Assembly: GCA_947458455.1 (NCBI GenBank)
Contig: CANGYJ010000001.1
Span: 124,001 to 188,000, forward strand
From: Verrucomicrobiaceae bacterium
GTDB lineage: Bacteria > Verrucomicrobiota > Verrucomicrobiia > Verrucomicrobiales > Verrucomicrobiaceae
Direction of reading: 5' to 3'
DNA length: 64,000 nucleotides
The position numbers were made by a program, and so were the translations under genes. Position 1 is the first letter of the stretch; each line of letters begins with the position of its first letter. Below, piece after piece: positions 62,187 to 64,000 of the stretch. The notes beneath the pieces were generated by a model. It was not told the DNA's origin. It worked only from the letters and a program-made list of their open reading frames with translations, and searched no databases.

Positions 62187-63689
62187 TCACTGCGCCCATT
62201 CTTCCTCGAAGTAGCGAACGAGGGCTTGGTTGCTGAGGTGGTTGGTCTCGGTGGTGAGGCGGGCCATGTCGGGCGGAAAGCGGGGGAGTTGGGCGAGGGT
62301 TTCTTCGTTGATGAAACGCAGGCCCTCCGGGAGAGAGGCGGGGGCGCTGAGTGGCTTGTGGGAGGCGAGGATGAAGCCCCATTCACCAAAGCTGGGCACG
62401 AAGGTGTGATACGGCTCGGTGTGTAGACCGGAGGCTTGCAGGGTGGCATCGACACACCAAAAGGATTTTCGGGCGACGAAGGGCGAGGTGCTTTGCACGA
62501 CGAGGGCGGCCTCCGGGCTCATGCTGCGGCGGAGTCGCTGGTAAAAGGTAGTGCTGTAGAGCTTGCCGAGGGAGAAATTCGACGGATCGGGGAAGTCGAT
62601 GATGACGAAGTCGAAAGGACCTCTCTGCTCTCCGAGCCAGATGAAGGCATCGGCGTTCTCGACCTTGACACGGGGACTGGTGAGGGCGTTTTGATTGTGC
62701 GAGGTGAGCAGTTCGTTGGTGGCAAACAGCCGCGTCATGGCTGGATCGAGATCGACGAGCGTGACGCTTTCAATGCGCGGGTAGCGCAGCACCTCGCGGG
62801 CGGCCAGGCCATCGCCTCCGCCGAGGATGAGGCCGTTTTTGGCGTTCGGAAGTCGCGAGAGGCCGGGGTGCACGAGGGCTTCGTGGTAGCGATATTCGTC
62901 CTTCGTGCTGAATTGCAGGTTGCTGTTGAGGTAGAGGCGCAACTCGTGCTTCGACGCGGTGAGCACGATGCGCTGGTAGGGCGTGGATTCGGCGTAGATG
63001 ACGGCGTCGGGAAAGGCGGCGATCTCGCCCCAACGGGTGATTTTTTCGCCAGAGAACATGCCGACGATCAAAATGGCCGAGACGAGGCCGCCAGTAAGCC
63101 ACAGGCCGGTTTTCTTCGGCAACTCATGCCGCAGCATGCGCAGGGTGAGGAGGCCAACGGCGGCATTGATGAGCCCAAAGAGGAAGGCGGATCTCACGAG
63201 GCCCAGATGGGGCATCAAGACGAGCGGGAACAGCAGCGAGGCGAGCAGGGCACCGATGTAATCGAAGCTAAAAACATTCGAGACGAGGTCTTTGAAGGCG
63301 AAGCGCCCCTCCAGCACGCGGAGCAGCAGCGGGATTTCGAGACCGACGAGCGCCCCGATAAGGAAGACGATGCTGTAGAGTGGGATGCGGAAAGAGATGC
63401 TCCAGCCAAACAGCAGAAACAGCAGCGCTGCGGAACATCCGCCGAGCAAGGCGATCATGAATTCCACGCGGATGAAGGTGGCGATGAGGTTCCCGGTGAA
63501 GAAGCGGGAGAACCACGAGCCCACGCCCATGGCGAAAAGATACACGCCGATGACCGTGGAAAACTGCGTCACCGAATCTCCGAGTAGGTAACTGGCGAGC
63601 GTGCCGGCGATGAGCTCATAGACCAGCCCACACGTCGCGATGGCGAAGACGGAGAGCAGGAGGAGCCAGGGCTTTGGCGGTGAAGACAT
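62187..63689 (-). CDS. Polyamine aminopropyltransferase with N-terminal membrane domain (SpeE-like)
   Basis: 500 residues. About six to seven hydrophobic helices fill residues 8-210 (LLLLSVFAIATCGLVYELIAGTLASYLL at the start), then a spermidine-synthase fold with YQRIVL, LILGGGDGLAAREVLRY and VDLDPAM for decarboxylated SAM, and DFPDPSNFSLGKLYS where soluble enzymes have D-x-T/S-DP. Membrane-fused forms are known in many bacteria; substrate remains uncertain. Start 63689 (MSSPPKPWLL) is preferred over the open frame to 63776. Confidence 0.9.
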   Translation of the reverse strand: MSSPPKPWLLLLSVFAIATCGLVYELIAGTLASYLLGDSVTQFSTVIGVYLFAMGVGSWFSRFFTGNLIATFIRVEFMIALLGGCSAALLFLLFGWSISFRIPLYSIVFLIGALVGLEIPLLLRVLEGRFAFKDLVSNVFSFDYIGALLASLLFPLVLMPHLGLVRSAFLFGLINAAVGLLTLRMLRHELPKKTGLWLTGGLVSAILIVGMFSGEKITRWGEIAAFPDAVIYAESTPYQRIVLTASKHELRLYLNSNLQFSTKDEYRYHEALVHPGLSRLPNAKNGLILGGGDGLAAREVLRYPRIESVTLVDLDPAMTRLFATNELLTSHNQNALTSPRVKVENADAFIWLGEQRGPFDFVIIDFPDPSNFSLGKLYSTTFYQRLRRSMSPEAALVVQSTSPFVARKSFWCVDATLQASGLHTEPYHTFVPSFGEWGFILASHKPLSAPASLPEGLRFINEETLAQLPRFPPDMARLTTETNHLSNQALVRYFEEEWAQ

Positions 63690-63774
63690 GAGGGAGGACG
63701 AAAGCGCGGATTCGGCATTCGTCATTCGGGTTTCGTCATTTGCTGACCTGGGGTGGCTGGCTAGTGATCTAGCC

Positions 63775-64000
63775 ATGTGCGTTCCAGACGAGCATCTTTC
63801 CTCCCGCCGTGTTTTGAAATCGCGTGATCAAGCGTGGGCCAAGGCTTTGGCGGGCTTCTGTGTGCGTCTCGGGCTGCCGCCGAATGTGATTTCGATCTTC
63901 AGCATGGTGTTTGCCGCCGGCGCTTGGTGGATCTTCATGCATGCAGGGGACCAGACCGGGCCGTGGATCATCGCCTCGTGGCTCGGTGCCATTGCCTGCA
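63775..64000 (+). CDS. CDP-alcohol phosphatidyltransferase-like protein (5' part)
   Basis: The frame runs to the window edge (75 codons seen). SRDQAWAKALAGFCVRLGLPPNVISIFSMVFA resembles the start of CDP-alcohol phosphatidyltransferase membrane enzymes, just before the D-G-x2-A-R motif that would lie beyond the window. It is divergent from the aminopropyltransferase gene by 85 bases. Confidence 0.7.
   Translation, partial: MCVPDEHLSSRRVLKSRDQAWAKALAGFCVRLGLPPNVISIFSMVFAAGAWWIFMHAGDQTGPWIIASWLGAIAC

Overview
The window looks like a chromosomal segment of a GC-rich Verrucomicrobium, probably of the Prosthecobacter/Verrucomicrobium group. This is inferred from gene content and style: a secreted giant protein with a membrane-bound dehydrogenase-like propeller plus a CxxCH heme domain of the type known from planctomycetes and verrucomicrobia, a cupredoxin-PA14 protein, weak Shine-Dalgarno sites, and intergenic DNA packed with small palindromes and tandem repeats. 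No 16S gene or species-specific marker is present, so the assignment stays an inference.

Layout. 1-4 kb (minus): osmoregulated glucan synthase OpgH coupled to an unknown membrane-anchored protein, a 26-codon hydrophobic ORF and a Pro/Ala-rich tail-anchored protein. 4.1-5.1 kb: a sugar-nucleotide epimerase. 5.2-11.6 kb: a metal-efflux operon with a His-rich secreted protein, TolC-type channel, adaptor, HME-type RND pump and a small Cys-rich secreted protein, joined by ATGA or short overlaps. 12.4-17.1 kb (minus): a three-gene operon of a two-domain glycosyltransferase, a GH130 protein and a zinc metallopeptidase. 17.5-18.9 kb: a less GC-rich patch with a membrane protein overlapping a SET-domain methyltransferase. 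19-24.4 kb: hydrolase, ThiS, a decayed D-aminoacylase, Ddl, a Ser/Thr kinase and an RNA-methylase-like protein. 24.9-31.8 kb (minus): a complete type I restriction-modification operon (hsdR-hsdM-hsdS) followed by a multi-pass membrane protein. 32.7-34.8 kb (minus): a GYF-like protein, ClpS and a soluble PAS histidine kinase. 34.9-43.6 kb: cupredoxin-PA14 protein, cell-wall amidase divergent from a four-LysM protein, DEAD-box helicase divergent from a lone NuoF, fasciclin, and two convergent DoxX-like genes. 44.5-45.6 kb: a coiled-coil PD-(D/E)XK nuclease candidate and an IS3-family remnant. 45.7-51.6 kb: PQQ-type propeller, Pro-rich membrane protein, DhaL, two unknown genes and an L,D-transpeptidase. 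51.7-54.9 kb (minus): hisB, hisH, a YggS-type PLP protein, an S4 RNA-binding protein and a PHP histidinol-phosphatase. 55.1 kb: tRNA-Lys(UUU). 55.2-64 kb: methyltransferase, moaA-moaC, M20 peptidase, small membrane protein plus heme/dehydrogenase giant, an aminopropyltransferase fused to membrane helices, and the start of a CDP-alcohol phosphatidyltransferase.

The most distinctive feature is the repeat landscape. Several families of short palindromes and simple repeats fill the intergenic gaps, and at least three appear to have become coding sequence. A palindromic doublet encodes a loop of the RND pump. A CCGATCC-type tandem encodes the tail of its adaptor. A TTTCGTCC-type repeat encodes signal-peptide cores in two proteins and, inverted, a charged loop in the pump. 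Candidates for little-described systems are the SET/membrane protein pair, the membrane protein co-operonic with the type I system, the glycosyltransferase/GH130/metallopeptidase operon, and the orphan nuclease at 44.5 kb. No CRISPR array, prophage or intact insertion sequence was seen.
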